Shown piece by piece: positions 16,758 to 28,100 of a stretch of DNA of 64,000 bases (within the stretch, counting starts at the first letter, position 1; every line of letters begins with the position of its first letter). The notes below the pieces were generated by a model. It was not told where the DNA came from and ran no database searches. It worked only from the letters and a program-made list of their open reading frames with translations. The translations under genes and the position numbers were made by a program. Source of the DNA: Limisphaerales bacterium (GTDB lineage: Bacteria > Verrucomicrobiota > Verrucomicrobiia > Limisphaerales > UBA1100); NCBI GenBank assembly GCA_014382585.1, contig JACNJL010000057.1, forward strand, positions 1 through 64,000, in the 5' to 3' direction.

Positions 16758-18158
16758 ATGATGGACATGAATCGCAGATTATTTTTGGGCCGTTCGGGTC
16801 TGGGCTTCGGTGGCATGGCACTGTCCTCGATGCTGCGCGGGGCGGAAGGATTGCCGCATTTTGCGGCCAAGGCGAAGAGTGTGATTTGGTTGTTCATGCG
16901 CGGCGGCGTGAGCCACATGGAAAGTTTTGACCCGAAGCCAATGCTCAACACGCTCGCGGGGAAATCAATTGGCGAGACGCGCTTCAAATACGTGATGGAT
17001 CGCGAGCGGCTGAAGAAGGTGCGCGTGGTGGTAGTGAACGATGCCAACGGCCAACAGCGCACCAAGCTGTATCCGCTGCAGGTGGGATACAAAAAATACG
17101 GCCAGAGCGGCATCGGGGTGAGCGATTGGTTTCCGCATCTTGGTGGATGCATTGATGACATCGCGGTGATTCGCTCGATGTGGACCACCGACGATAACCA
17201 CGGCGCGCAGGTGCAATTTCATTCCGGGCGCCACATGCTCGACCCACGCGTGCCCACCATCGGCGCGTGGGTCAACTACGGCCTCGGCACGCTCAACGAA
17301 AACCTGCCGCAATTCGTCGGCATGGGGCCGCGCTATTTTGACCGCAGCGATGGCCATTACCTCGGCCCGGCGTACGACGAGGTGAAGCTGAAAATTGATC
17401 CCAAGAATCCGCTCGACTACGCCCGGCCCGAAGGCGACATCACAAATGCAGAGCAACTGCTCGGATTCGAATTGGTCAACCGACTGAACCGTCTCAGCCA
17501 AAAAAATTATCCGAATGACGCCGCACTCAAAGCACGCATCAAGTCGTATGAGCTGGCGTACCGAATGCAAACCTCCGTGCCCGGCGTGGTAAATTTTGAT
17601 CGCGAAACCGAGGCGACCAAAAAACTGTACGGCTTTGACCAAAAAGAAACGAAGCCCTTCGGCCAACAACTGCTTGCCGCGCGGCGGTTTGCCGAACGCG
17701 GAGTGCGGTTCATTCAAATCATGCACGGCAGTGGCGCGGCCGGTGCGTGGGACCAGCATTCCAATCTAAAGGCCAAGCATTCCGAATTGGCAATGCAAGT
17801 GGACCGTCCCGTTGCCGGTTTGCTGAAGGATCTCAAGCAACGCGGAATGCTCGACGAAACGCTTGTTGTCTTCGCCACAGAATTCGGCCGCACCCCCGGC
17901 TCGCAGGGCAGCAACGGCCGAGATCATCACCCCTATGGCTTCAGCGTGTGGATGGCCGGCGGTGGTCTCAAAGGCGGCATCGCCCACGGCACCACCGATG
18001 AAATTGGGTTTCACACCGAGGAACATCCCCACTACGTCACCGACGTCCACGCGACGCTCCTGCATCAACTCGGCCTCGAATCCGAGCGCATGGAACTCCC
18101 CGGCCACAAACGCCTCGAGCGTGATTTCGGCCACGTCATCAAAGAGATCATCGCCTGA
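16758..18158 (+). CDS. DUF1501 protein with Tat signal
   Basis: The 466-residue protein begins with a twin-arginine signal ([22 protein letters not shown]), so it should be exported folded. The body matches DUF1501, an alkaline-phosphatase/sulfatase-like fold: [68 protein letters not shown] and [12 protein letters not shown], with histidines and aspartates placed for a metal site. The start codon directly follows the stop of the PSD1 gene (no gap), and its stop overlaps the next start by one base. Its partner role with PSD1 proteins is a common genomic pairing; the substrate is unknown. Confidence 0.92.
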   Translation: MMDMNRRLFLGRSGLGFGGMALSSMLRGAEGLPHFAAKAKSVIWLFMRGGVSHMESFDPKPMLNTLAGKSIGETRFKYVMDRERLKKVRVVVVNDANGQQRTKLYPLQVGYKKYGQSGIGVSDWFPHLGGCIDDIAVIRSMWTTDDNHGAQVQFHSGRHMLDPRVPTIGAWVNYGLGTLNENLPQFVGMGPRYFDRSDGHYLGPAYDEVKLKIDPKNPLDYARPEGDITNAEQLLGFELVNRLNRLSQKNYPNDAALKARIKSYELAYRMQTSVPGVVNFDRETEATKKLYGFDQKETKPFGQQLLAARRFAERGVRFIQIMHGSGAAGAWDQHSNLKAKHSELAMQVDRPVAGLLKDLKQRGMLDETLVVFATEFGRTPGSQGSNGRDHHPYGFSVWMAGGGLKGGIAHGTTDEIGFHTEEHPHYVTDVHATLLHQLGLESERMELPGHKRLERDFGHVIKEIIA

Positions 18159-19498
18159 TGCCGGCGGTGACAAGCAAATTGCCCCCGCCACCCAGCCCGT
18201 CCAGGGCGCGATTCAAAGTGCTCGGGATGCTGTGTGTCGCGGCTTTGTTGGCTTATATTTGCCGTAATTCCATCTCTGTGGCAGAGAGTTCCATCCGAGC
18301 AGATTTGGATCTGACCAAGCGCGAAACGGGTTGGATGATGGCGCTGTTTTTTTTGCCATACGCGTTGATGCAAATCCCAAGCGGTTGGTTGGCGCACCGA
18401 AAAGGCACGCGGTTTTGCCTGCCACTCTTCGCAACGGCGTGGTCGGTGGCCACCCTGTTAATGGGCAAAGCCAGCGGGTTAGCCATGCTCATGGGCGCGC
18501 GCGCGGGCCAGGGCATCACGCAGGCGGGGCTTTTCCCGGCGTCCACCAACACCATTGCCAAGTGGTTCCCCGCCACGGAGCGCGCCTTTCCCAGCGGGGC
18601 GCTTGGCGGATTCATGGCGCTGGGCGGGGCGGTGGGCATGTGGATTGCCGGCATGCTTGTGGTGCATCCGGACATCGGCTGGCGAGGGATGTACTTTATT
18701 TTCAGTGTGCCCGGAATTCTGTTTGCGGTTCTTTTTTGGTTTTGGTTTCGCGATCTCCCCGAGGAGCATCGCGCTGCAAACGCCGCTGAGGTGGCGCATA
18801 TCACGCAGGAAGATGTTCACGCGGGTCCATCGGGGAAAAGCATCCCACCGCTTTGGCGGCACTTGCTCGCCAGTCCGGCAACGTGGTGGATTTGTGGTCA
18901 GCAATTTTGTCGCGCCGCGGCGATGATGTTTTTCAGCAGCTGGTTCGCGACTTATTTGCAGGAACACCACGGCGTGACCATCAAGCAATCGGGCCTTTTC
19001 ACGATGCTGCCGCTGTTAGCGGCGGTGGGGGGAACTCTACTTGGCGGCGCGGTGGTGGACACAGTTTATCGGCGCACTGGCAGTCGTCGCGCTTCCCGCC
19101 AAGGGGTGGCCTGCACTTCGCTCGTCCTGTGCGCGCTGTTCGTTGTGCCTGCGTTTTTTGTGAAGGGTGCCCCGATAGCGGTGGCCCTCGTCACCGCCGG
19201 CAGTTTTTTCGCAGGCACCGCCGGGCCATGTGGCTACACCATCACCATCGACATGGGTGGCCGCCATGTGGCTCCGCTGTTTTCCACGATGAATATGGCG
19301 GGCAACCTCGGCGCGGTCGCGTTTACGATTGGCGTCCCGTACCTTCAGGAAATGGTAGGTTGGTCGGGCGTGATGATGCTGTTTTGTGGCCTCTACCTTG
19401 CGGCGGCTTATTTTTGGTGGCTGCTCGATTCCTCAGGCACCGTCTTCGACCAATCCCTGTTACGCAAAACTGCGTTGCCCGATGCCGATGCACATTGA
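18158..19498 (+). CDS. MFS transporter (sugar-acid/phthalate permease type)
   Basis: The 446-residue protein has 12 likely transmembrane helices. After a short Pro-rich cytosolic start comes the family-typical first helix, then a cytosolic loop between helices 2 and 3 (GWLAHRKGTR) and a RAGQGITQAGLFPASTNTIAKWFP stretch typical of the anion:cation symporter subfamily that carries hexuronates, galactonate and similar acids. The start overlaps the previous stop by one base (TGATG). With the dehydratase at 20889 this supports sugar-acid import. Confidence 0.88.
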   Translation: MPAVTSKLPPPPSPSRARFKVLGMLCVAALLAYICRNSISVAESSIRADLDLTKRETGWMMALFFLPYALMQIPSGWLAHRKGTRFCLPLFATAWSVATLLMGKASGLAMLMGARAGQGITQAGLFPASTNTIAKWFPATERAFPSGALGGFMALGGAVGMWIAGMLVVHPDIGWRGMYFIFSVPGILFAVLFWFWFRDLPEEHRAANAAEVAHITQEDVHAGPSGKSIPPLWRHLLASPATWWICGQQFCRAAAMMFFSSWFATYLQEHHGVTIKQSGLFTMLPLLAAVGGTLLGGAVVDTVYRRTGSRRASRQGVACTSLVLCALFVVPAFFVKGAPIAVALVTAGSFFAGTAGPCGYTITIDMGGRHVAPLFSTMNMAGNLGAVAFTIGVPYLQEMVGWSGVMMLFCGLYLAAAYFWWLLDSSGTVFDQSLLRKTALPDADAH

Positions 19499-20888
19499 CA
19501 TCCCTCAAAGCCGTTGCCGATTTGCCATCGCGCATGGTGATATTACGCCGCCGGCGGATATTTATCATCGCATGTGGGGTGCGGCGAAACACGATCGCGC
19601 CACGGGCATCCACCAGCCATTGCGCGCTACCGTCACGGCACTCGCACCGGCTGAAGGGGACGGGCGGCAGTTCATCATCGCGCTGGATCATTGCGTGATG
19701 GGCCGGGAGGAGATGGATCATCTGCTCGCTCACGTCAGCAAAGGCACCGGAATTTCGCGCGCGGATTTAATTGTCGTCTTTTCCCACACCCACGCTGCCG
19801 GGTTGATGGGGCTTGAGCGCGGCGACCTTCCCGGGGGTCATCTCATTGCGCCGTATCTCGATGACCTTGCGGTGCGCGTCATCGAGCTTGCGTGTGAGGC
19901 GTGGGATCAACGACAGATCGCCACGCTCGTCTACGGAACCGGCCGATGCAACCTCGCCGCGCATCGCGATTTTTGGGATGAGGAAAATAAACTTTGGGCC
20001 TGCGGCTACAACCCCGGCACGCCTGCCGATGACACCGTGCTTGTCGGGCGCGTTCACGCGGAAGACGGCGCGCTACTCGCCACCCTGGTCAACTACGCCT
20101 GCCATCCCACCACGCTCGCTTGGGGCAACACGCTCATCAGCCCCGATTACCCCGGCGCGATGCGCGACACCATCGAAGCCGCCACCGGCGCGCCCTGTCT
20201 TTTTTTGCAAGGCGCCAGCGGTGAGCTTGGGCCCGTTGAAGGGTTTGTGAGTGACCCCGAAGTGGCCGAGCGCAACGGGCGTCAACTCGCCTACGCCGCG
20301 CTCAGCGCCTTAGAGGCGTTGCCCGTTGCGGGCACTCGCTTTGCGTACCATGGCCCCGTCGTCTCCGGCGCAACGCTCGGCGAATGGAAACACACGGATC
20401 TTCCCGCCGCTCACGCCGAGGCCAACGCGCGTTGGCAACTCCATCGCGAAACCATTGACCTCCCCATCCGCCCCGGCACGCCGACCCCCGAGCAAGTCAC
20501 CGCCGAACTCGCCGAATGGGAATCGCAGGACCCCCCCGAGGCCCGCGCAATGGCTGAGCGTAAGCGCCGCCTGCTCCATCGCTTGAGCCAATTTCCCCCG
20601 GGGGATGCGTTTCCGCTGGAGACCATCGTCCTCAAAATTGGCGGCGCGGTGTGGGTCATCGTGCAGGGCGAGCCATACAGCATTTTGCAAACGGCACTGC
20701 GCGAACGCTTCCCCGGCACGCCGATCATCGTCGCCGCCATCGCCAGCCATTGGGGTGCGAGCTATTTGCCGCCGCGTGCGCTGTACGACAAAGGAATTTA
20801 TCAGGAAAGTATCGCCGTCACCGCGCCGGGGAGTTTAGAAACCGTGATCGAAACCATCGGCTCGAAAATTGAATCCCTCTCAAAATAA
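19482..20888 (+). CDS. Neutral ceramidase-like (alkaline non-lysosomal ceramidase N-terminal family) protein
   Basis: The protein is 468 residues from ATG 19482 (ATG 19488 is also possible) and overlaps the transporter gene by 17 bases. Signatures match the neutral ceramidase N-terminal family: FAIAHGDITPP, VVFSHTHAAG, NYACHPTTLAWG, SPDYPGAMRD and FLQGASGELGP. These supply the zinc-binding histidines and the catalytic-loop serine region. In this bacterial group such proteins lack a signal peptide and the C-terminal Ig domain of true ceramidases, and they sit in carbohydrate operons; the actual amide or ester substrate is not known. I see no export signal, so it should be cytoplasmic. Confidence 0.8.
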   Translation: MPMHIDIPQSRCRFAIAHGDITPPADIYHRMWGAAKHDRATGIHQPLRATVTALAPAEGDGRQFIIALDHCVMGREEMDHLLAHVSKGTGISRADLIVVFSHTHAAGLMGLERGDLPGGHLIAPYLDDLAVRVIELACEAWDQRQIATLVYGTGRCNLAAHRDFWDEENKLWACGYNPGTPADDTVLVGRVHAEDGALLATLVNYACHPTTLAWGNTLISPDYPGAMRDTIEAATGAPCLFLQGASGELGPVEGFVSDPEVAERNGRQLAYAALSALEALPVAGTRFAYHGPVVSGATLGEWKHTDLPAAHAEANARWQLHRETIDLPIRPGTPTPEQVTAELAEWESQDPPEARAMAERKRRLLHRLSQFPPGDAFPLETIVLKIGGAVWVIVQGEPYSILQTALRERFPGTPIIVAAIASHWGASYLPPRALYDKGIYQESIAVTAPGSLETVIETIGSKIESLSK

Positions 20889-22067
20889 ATGAAAATCACC
20901 GCTATCGAAACGCATGTTTGCCACGCGCGGATGCGAAACTGGATTTTTGTAAAAGTGATCACCAGCGAGCCGGGCCTGATCGGCTGGGGCGAAGGCACGC
21001 TCGAATGGCACACGCGCGGCGTCGTCGGTGCGGTGGAGGATATCAGCGATCTGCTGATCGGCGAGGACCCCACGCGTATTGAGCACCTTTGGCAGATGAT
21101 GCATCGCCAGCATTTTTGGCATGGCGACGGCGTAGTCCGCTCCACCGCCATCTCTGCCATCGACATCGCACTGTGGGATATCGCCGGAAAAATTCACGGC
21201 GTCCCCTGCCACAAACTTTGGGGCGGGCCCGTGCGCGACACCATCCGCACCTATAGCCATCTGGGCGGAGGCAACATGGAAACGTTTTACGAAACGCCCG
21301 TCGACAACGCCAAGCGGTTCGCGGATCTCGCATCGGCCACTGTGGCCGAAGGCTTCACCGCATTTAAAAGCATGGCCGTACCGCCAATGATGCCGCTCGA
21401 AGGCCAAGCGCCTATCCGTGCTGCCGAGGCGTGCGTCGCCGCCATGCGCGAGGCTGTCGGGCCGGACATCGACATTATGGTTGACTGCCACGCCCGCCCT
21501 TCGCCCGCGATGGGTTTGCAGCTTGGCAAAGCCCTCGAGCCGCACGGGCTGTATTTTTTTGAGGAACCTTGCTGGCCCGAGAGCATCGACGGCATGGTCG
21601 CCATTAACGCGGCCATCACCACGCCCGTGGCTACGGGCGAACGCGTTACGCGTCTTGCTGACTTTCGCGATCTTTTCAACGTCCGCGCCTGCGAGGTTTG
21701 CCAAATGGACCTCACTCATGTCGGCGGCTTTACCGAGGCCCGCCGCGTCGCCGCGCTGTGCGAGGCGCATCGCATCTCACTTGCTCCGCACAATCCGCAA
21801 GGGCCGGTGAGTACCGCTGCCTCGCTGGAGTTTGGCTTCAGCCAGCCGAGTTATATCATTTGCGAAACCGTCCACGCCGACGTTCCATGGCGCGATGACA
21901 TTGTGACCACAGGATTTTCCATTGAGGAAAAAGGCCGCCTCGTGCAGCCCAATCAAAACCCGGGGCTCGGCATCGAGCTCAACGAGGACGAAATTAAAAA
22001 ACACCCTTACAAGCCCGAGCTGCCGCAACGCGTATTTCACCGAGACGGCAGCGTCGGCGATTGGTAG
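20889..22067 (+). CDS. Enolase-superfamily sugar-acid dehydratase (galactonate dehydratase-like)
   Basis: The 392-residue protein starts immediately after the previous stop. It has the mandelate racemase/galactonate dehydratase layout. Likely metal ligands are D199 (in DCHAR), E225 (EEP) and E251 (GER); likely catalytic bases are H201 and H301 (PHNPQGP), with E326 near the end of the barrel. The His in DCHAR two residues after the first metal ligand and the PHN histidine match the D-galactonate dehydratase branch. The likely reaction is dehydration of an aldonate to a 2-keto-3-deoxy acid in the cytoplasm. The upstream transporter is a plausible source of the substrate. Confidence 0.88.
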   Translation: MKITAIETHVCHARMRNWIFVKVITSEPGLIGWGEGTLEWHTRGVVGAVEDISDLLIGEDPTRIEHLWQMMHRQHFWHGDGVVRSTAISAIDIALWDIAGKIHGVPCHKLWGGPVRDTIRTYSHLGGGNMETFYETPVDNAKRFADLASATVAEGFTAFKSMAVPPMMPLEGQAPIRAAEACVAAMREAVGPDIDIMVDCHARPSPAMGLQLGKALEPHGLYFFEEPCWPESIDGMVAINAAITTPVATGERVTRLADFRDLFNVRACEVCQMDLTHVGGFTEARRVAALCEAHRISLAPHNPQGPVSTAASLEFGFSQPSYIICETVHADVPWRDDIVTTGFSIEEKGRLVQPNQNPGLGIELNEDEIKKHPYKPELPQRVFHRDGSVGDW

Positions 22068-22170
22068 TGCAGTTTCTCCAACTCGGGCGGGTTGCATCCG
22101 GGAGCACGTCCAATCCGTGGCATAAATCAGCTTGCGGCTTTGGGCGCACGCTTTACCCTCGCGGCACATC

Positions 22171-23517
22171 ATGAATCGGATCATCCCACTTTTATTTTTC
22201 GTTTCGCCCCTTGTTGCCGCGCCTCAAAAAACCGCCCTCGACCGCTATGTCGCCAAGCCGGATCCGGCATATAAATATCATCTCGTTCGCACGGTGAAAA
22301 CCAGGGGTGCGACGGCCTACATTCTAGATATGACCTCTCAGAAATATCTCACCCCCAAAGAGGTCAACCGCCCGTTTTGGAAACACTGGGTGATCATCAC
22401 CAAGCCCGACCGAGTGGAGCATCGCACGGGGCTGCTCTTTATTGGCGGCGGCAGCAATGGCGGTGACGCGCCGAACAGTGCCTCAAAAGAAATGATGCAA
22501 ATCGCTCTGGCCACCCGTTCCGTGGTGGTGGAACTCAAGATGACCCCCAATCAGCCGCTCATTTTTGCCGGCGAAAAACGCGAGCGCTCCGAGGACGCCA
22601 TCATCGCCTATACGTGGGATAAATACTTGAAAACCGGCGACGAAAAATGGCCGCTCCGGCTACCGATGACCAAGGCGGCGGTGCGCGCAATGGACACGGT
22701 CACGGATTTTCTAAAGCGCAAAAAGGGAGGCGAATTGAAAGTGGATCAATTCGTCATCACCGGCGGCTCCAAGCGCGGTTGGACGACCTGGAGCACGGCA
22801 GCGGTTGACAAACGGGTGGTCGCCATCGCGCCAATTGTCATCGATATGCTCAACGTGGTGCCTTCTTTCCGTCACCATAAAAGTGCTTACGGCCGCTACT
22901 CCAATGCCGTGCAGGATTATGTGGACATGAAAATCATGGAATGGTTGGACAAACCCGAGTTTGCCAAACTCAAGCGCATTGAAGATCCATACGAATACCG
23001 CGATCGCCTCACGATGCCCAAGTTTCTCCTCAACTCCTGCGGTGATCAGTTTTTCCTGCCGGACTCGTGGCAGTTTTACTGGCATGATCTCAAGGGGCCC
23101 AAGCATATCCGTTACGTGCCCAACACCGGCCACGGCCTCAAGGACAGCGACGCCCTCGACAGCCTGGTTTCATTTTACCATTCCATCTTGAACCAAAAAC
23201 CGCTCCCGAATTATGAATGGAACGTGGCGACCAATGGCACCATCACCGTACACGCCAAGGATAAGCCGATCGAGGTGCGCCTGTGGCAGGCCACCAATCC
23301 GGAGGCGCGGATATTTCGCATCGACGAGCTTGGCCCCAAATGGACGAGCACCCTCTTGAAGCCTGGCCAAAACGGCGCGTACACCGCCCGCCCGCCAGCT
23401 CCTCCCAAGGGTTGGACCGCCTATATGATTGAGCTGACCTTCCCCGGCAAAGTGCGCCCATACAAATTCACCAGTGGCGTGGTGGTCACCCCCAAGGCAC
23501 TGCCGTTTGCAAAATAA
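22171..23517 (+). CDS. PhoPQ-activated pathogenicity-related (PqaA-type) secreted alpha/beta hydrolase
   Basis: The 448-residue protein has a signal peptide (MNRIIPLLFFVSPLVAA) when started at ATG 22171. ITGGSKRGWTTW carries the family's serine S200 in a G-G-S-x-R-G nucleophile elbow; ...FLLNSCGDQFFLPDSWQF and VPNTGHGL give the expected aspartate and histidine. The family (PF10142 type) was first named in Salmonella, but in PVC bacteria it is found in carbohydrate clusters and probably acts as an esterase on a secreted substrate. The 103-bp gap before it is the largest within this block, so a separate promoter is possible; the next gene follows after two bases. Confidence 0.88.
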   Translation: MNRIIPLLFFVSPLVAAPQKTALDRYVAKPDPAYKYHLVRTVKTRGATAYILDMTSQKYLTPKEVNRPFWKHWVIITKPDRVEHRTGLLFIGGGSNGGDAPNSASKEMMQIALATRSVVVELKMTPNQPLIFAGEKRERSEDAIIAYTWDKYLKTGDEKWPLRLPMTKAAVRAMDTVTDFLKRKKGGELKVDQFVITGGSKRGWTTWSTAAVDKRVVAIAPIVIDMLNVVPSFRHHKSAYGRYSNAVQDYVDMKIMEWLDKPEFAKLKRIEDPYEYRDRLTMPKFLLNSCGDQFFLPDSWQFYWHDLKGPKHIRYVPNTGHGLKDSDALDSLVSFYHSILNQKPLPNYEWNVATNGTITVHAKDKPIEVRLWQATNPEARIFRIDELGPKWTSTLLKPGQNGAYTARPPAPPKGWTAYMIELTFPGKVRPYKFTSGVVVTPKALPFAK

Positions 23518-23519
23518 AA

Positions 23520-25076
23520 ATGCAACGCCTTCCGACCGTTGACTTGATTGTATTGGTCATTTACCTCGCCGCCGTAGTGGGGTTGGGCGCGTGGTTTGCT
23601 CGGCGCAATCGCACCACACACCACTTCATGGCCGCAGGGGGATCGCTGCCCGGCTGGGCGGTGGGACTCTCAATTTTTGGCACGTACCTTTCCAGTAACA
23701 CCTTTATCGGCGTGCCCGGCAAAGCGTACGGCGGCAATTGGAACGGGTTCGTCTTCAGCCTTTCACTGCCGTTGGCCGCGTGGGTGGCGGTAAAATATTT
23801 TGTGCCGTTCTATCGCAAGAGCCGCGAAATCTCCGCCTATCATCATTTGGAAAACCGCTTCGGCCCGTGGGCGCGCACATATGCGCTCGTCTGTTATCTG
23901 CTCACGCAACTGGCGCGGATGGGGGCGATCCTCTTTGGCGTGGCCATCGGGCTCAACGCGCTTACCGGCTGGAGCCTGCCGGTCATCATTATTGGGGCCG
24001 GCGTGGCGGTGACTTTCTACACCCTGCTCGGCGGCATTGAGGCGGTAATTTGGACGGATGTGATTCAGAGCATTGTGTTGCTGGTGGGTGCATTGGCAAT
24101 CGGGGTGTTGCTGTTGGTCAACCATCCCGGCGGCACCGGCGAGGCGCTGCACGTTGCGGCCGGCGCTGGCAAGTTTAGCTTCGGCAGCTTCGCCCTCGAT
24201 TTCACGCAATCTACTTTTTGGGTCATGTTGCTTTTCGGCATCTTCATCAACCTCAACAATTTTGGCATCGACCAAAGTTTTGTGCAGCGCTACCACGCCG
24301 CCAGCAGCGGACGCGAGGCCAAACGCTCCGTGTGGCTTGGCGCGCTCCTTTACGTGCCCGTATCAGCCCTGTTCTTTTTTATCGGCTCCCTGCTGTTTAG
24401 CTATTACGAGGCCAGCCCGAATTTGCGAAATGAAGTGCAAACACAAGTTGCAAAAAAAGAGTTAATCACCAAAGGGATTGAAGTGACCCCAACCTCTCTT
24501 GCAAAGGTCACTGTAACGCAAGAACACAAGGACTACGGAGATCAAATTCTCCCTCATTTTATGGCCACCCAATTGCCCACTGGAGTGGCCGGGCTGTTGA
24601 TCGCTGCGATCTTTGCCGCCGCCATGAGTAGTATCGATACCAGCCTCAACAGCTCCGCCACAGTCACGCTCAAGGATTTTTTCCAACGCTATTTGAAGCG
24701 CGGACAAGACGAAGCCGCCGCCCTGAAAATTTTGCGGGGTGCAACGCTGGCATGGGGCGTACTCGGCACGGGTGTGGCGTTGGTGATGATTGGCCAAAAA
24801 AGTTTGCTCGATGTTTGGTGGAAACTTTCCGGCATTTTTGCGGGTGGAATGCTCGGCCTGTTTTTACTCGGACTGATCGCCCGTAAAGCGGATCACGCGG
24901 CGGCACTCACGGGCGTGACGATCGGCGTGCTCGTAATTTGCTGGATGACCGTTGCCGATGGATTGCCCGAATTCCTTCGCAGCCCTTTTCATGCAAACAT
25001 GATTATTGTCATCGGCACGTTGACCATTTTTCTTGTGGGACTGGGAGTGAGTCGGGTGCGTCAATCGAAGCGGTGA
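23520..25076 (+). CDS. Sodium:solute symporter (SSS family)
   Basis: The 518-residue protein has about 13 transmembrane helices. It begins with a periplasmic N-terminus and helix DLIVLVIYLAAVVGLGAWFA, followed by GGSLPGWAVGLSIFGTYLSSNTFIG, the first sodium-site region of the family, and FAAAMSSIDTSLNSSATV, the conserved helix-8 sodium motif. The substrate is probably a sugar or carboxylate, inferred from the operon. The 2-bp gap to the preceding hydrolase gene implies co-translation. Confidence 0.92.
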   Translation: MQRLPTVDLIVLVIYLAAVVGLGAWFARRNRTTHHFMAAGGSLPGWAVGLSIFGTYLSSNTFIGVPGKAYGGNWNGFVFSLSLPLAAWVAVKYFVPFYRKSREISAYHHLENRFGPWARTYALVCYLLTQLARMGAILFGVAIGLNALTGWSLPVIIIGAGVAVTFYTLLGGIEAVIWTDVIQSIVLLVGALAIGVLLLVNHPGGTGEALHVAAGAGKFSFGSFALDFTQSTFWVMLLFGIFINLNNFGIDQSFVQRYHAASSGREAKRSVWLGALLYVPVSALFFFIGSLLFSYYEASPNLRNEVQTQVAKKELITKGIEVTPTSLAKVTVTQEHKDYGDQILPHFMATQLPTGVAGLLIAAIFAAAMSSIDTSLNSSATVTLKDFFQRYLKRGQDEAAALKILRGATLAWGVLGTGVALVMIGQKSLLDVWWKLSGIFAGGMLGLFLLGLIARKADHAAALTGVTIGVLVICWMTVADGLPEFLRSPFHANMIIVIGTLTIFLVGLGVSRVRQSKR

Positions 25077-25122
25077 TTTTCACTCGCCATTCGCGCGTGG
25101 GAACGCATAATTTCAGCCACCG

Positions 25123-28100
25123 ATGAAATTGCGTCTTCTTATTTTCATTCCGTTTTTCCCCTTGATTTGCCCGGCCGCACCGAAAACCGGTCTGGCCGCC
25201 ATCACTGTTCCGGATGGGTTTACGGTTGAACGGGTCGCGGGGCCGGAACTGGCGCCGTACGGTATGCTGGCGAGTTTTGATGACCGGGGGCGACTATTTA
25301 TCGCGGCCTCGTCGGGCAAAAATATAGGCGGGCAGGCGATGTCGAAAAAGCCGGAGTGCAAAATTTTTATGCTCGAAGATGAAAACGGCGACGGCGTGTT
25401 TGACCGCAGCACGGTGTTTGCGGACAAGGTGGGGATTCCGATGGGCGTGTTGTGTTGGAAGGGCGATGTGTTTGTGGCGTCGCCACCGGATGTGTGGCGG
25501 TTTCGCGATACCACTGGCGATGGTGTGACGGATCAGCGCGAAGTGCTTGCCAGCGGCTGGGTGACGCGCGGCACGGCGAGCCTGCACGGGCCGTTTCTCG
25601 GGCCGGAAGGGTGGCTGTATCTTACCGATGGCCGACATGGGTTTGATATTAAAACCAAAGATGGCCGTCACTACAAAGGCCTCGCTTCACGCATATGGCG
25701 ACTGCGCACCGACGGCACGGGATTGGAGCCGGTGGCCGGTGGCGGCATGGATAACCCCGTCGAGGTCGCTTTCAATTCCGCGGGCGAGATGTTCGGCACG
25801 ATGACTTATTTCACCAACCCGCGCAACGGCCAGCGCGATGCGCTGATGCATTTCCTCGAGGGCGGGGTGTACTTGAAATGGCACGCGAGTGTTTCGGAAT
25901 TCAAACTCACCGGCGACTTGCTCGGCCCGATGACGCGTTTCGCCCGCGTAGCTCCCGCAGGCCTGATGTGCTATCGCGGCACGTCTTTCGGCAAGGCGTA
26001 TCAAGGGGATCTTTTCAGCGCGCACTTCAATCCGCAGCGCATCCAGCGCCACGTATTGAAACGCAAAGGCGCCACGTTTGTCACCGAGGACAGCGAGTTC
26101 CTGCATTCCTCCGACCCCAACTTTCATCCCACCGATGTGCTTGAGTCGCCCGATGGCAGCCTCATTGTCATTGATACCGGCGCGTGGTACATCGACCAAT
26201 GCCCCCTCTCGCGTATCTCGCGCCCCGAACACAAAGGGGGCATCTACCGCATTCGCCGCACAGGCGCGCCAAAGATTCCCGACCCCCTCGGCGCGTTTCT
26301 GGACCGTGCTGAAGTTCCGCCCGCGGGATTGGCTAAACTGTTGGCCGACCCGCGCCCCTTTGTGCAGGACAAAGCGATCGACCGCCTCGCCCAAAGTTCC
26401 GCCGCCGTGGTGCCGCACATCGCCGCGTTATTCAAAGACAAAACCATCTCCGCCGAAGCTCAATGCCGAGCTATTTGGGCATTGCATCGCCAAGGCTCCA
26501 AGCCTGCACGCGAAGTCATTCGCACAGCGTTGACCCATCCTGCGCCCGAGGTCCGCATCGCCGCCGCGCGCTCCACCGGACGCGCTGCTGACCAAGCCGC
26601 GATCCAACCCGTGCTGGACGGGCTCCGCGCGAAGCACCCTGCTGTCTCCCGCGAGATGGCTACGGCCCTCGGCCAAATGGGCTGCCGCAGCGCCACGGTT
26701 GCCCTCGCCGATGCCGCCGAACGTAGTGCCGATGCCCATCACGACCACGCCATCATTCGCTCGCTCATTCAACTCAATGTTCACGAAGCACTGTTCGACC
26801 GTTTGCAAAAAGGCTCGCCCAAGGCCCGCCGCGCCGCGCTGATTGCGCTGGATCAAGTGGATGACAGTCCATTGAAAATGGAGCACGTTACCCCGCACCT
26901 TGCCGCCACCGATCCCGCCCTCGCACGCTCCGCCGTGTGGGTAATGACTCACCACGCCGACTGGGCCCCTGGCATCGTCGGCCACTTGCGCACGCAGTTC
27001 AAAAAAATAAAGTGGACCGATGCCGAAGCGCAAACAATGCGCGATGCCCTCAAGGCGTTCGCGAAAAATGCCGAAGTGCAAACACTGATCGGCGAAATTT
27101 TGGCCGGCGAACAAACCGCCTCCCGTCGGTTGTTCCTGCTGGATGCCATTGAGAAAAGTGAAGTCAACACGCTGCCCGCCGCGTGGATTGCGGCCATCGG
27201 AAAGATCATCAGCCACAAAAATGTGTCTGAGCACATTCGCCTGCGCGCCGTGGGCTTGGTGCAGGCGCGCAACCTCAGCGCGCTCGACCCGCAACTCAAA
27301 CAGGCCGCTGCAGACGAATCCGCGCCCGAGCCATTTCGGCTGGCTCTTCTCGGCGCATTGGCGCCGCGGCTGAACATCGTGGAGCCGGAAATTGTCCGTT
27401 ACTTGATCCGTCATGCCACCGGCAAATCCGCCACCATCCGTGCTACCGCCGCCCGCGTTATTGGTCAATTGCCGTTGAACGAAAAACAAATTTTGTCCGT
27501 CGCTGAAAAAGCGATGCCGAGTGCTGACGCCATTACGCTGACGCCGCTGCTATCCGTATTCACCCGCAACCCCACCGACGACACCGGCCTCGCGCTGGTA
27601 ATTGCGTTGGGCAAAATGGAAGTGGAAACGCTCAACGCAACGCAAATCCGGCAGGTGCTTGCCACCCAACCCAAGTCGGCTCAACACATCGCCCAACCGC
27701 TGCTTGCCCAACTGGCCGCCCGCGAAAAAGCACAAGCCGCGCAGCTCGCCGGGCTGGAGCCGCTGCTCACCGGAGGTGATGTTGGTCGAGGTCGCCGCGT
27801 GTTCTTCGGTGAAAAGGCAGCGTGCGCCACCTGCCACGCGATCGGTAATGAGGGCAGCAGACTGGGGCCCGACCTCACGTCCATTGGCGGCATTCGCGCC
27901 GGGCGCGATATTCTCGAGGCGGTGGTTTTCCCCAACGCCAGTCAGGTTCCCGGCTACGAGGCGTTTTTGGTTTTAACCAAAACGGGCCGCGCGCATATGG
28001 GCGTCATTGCGCGCGAGACTGCCGCCGCGGTTACCCTCCGCGCGGCCGGAAACATTGAGACGCGTCTGGAGCGTTCGAAAATAAAATCCATCCAACCCGC

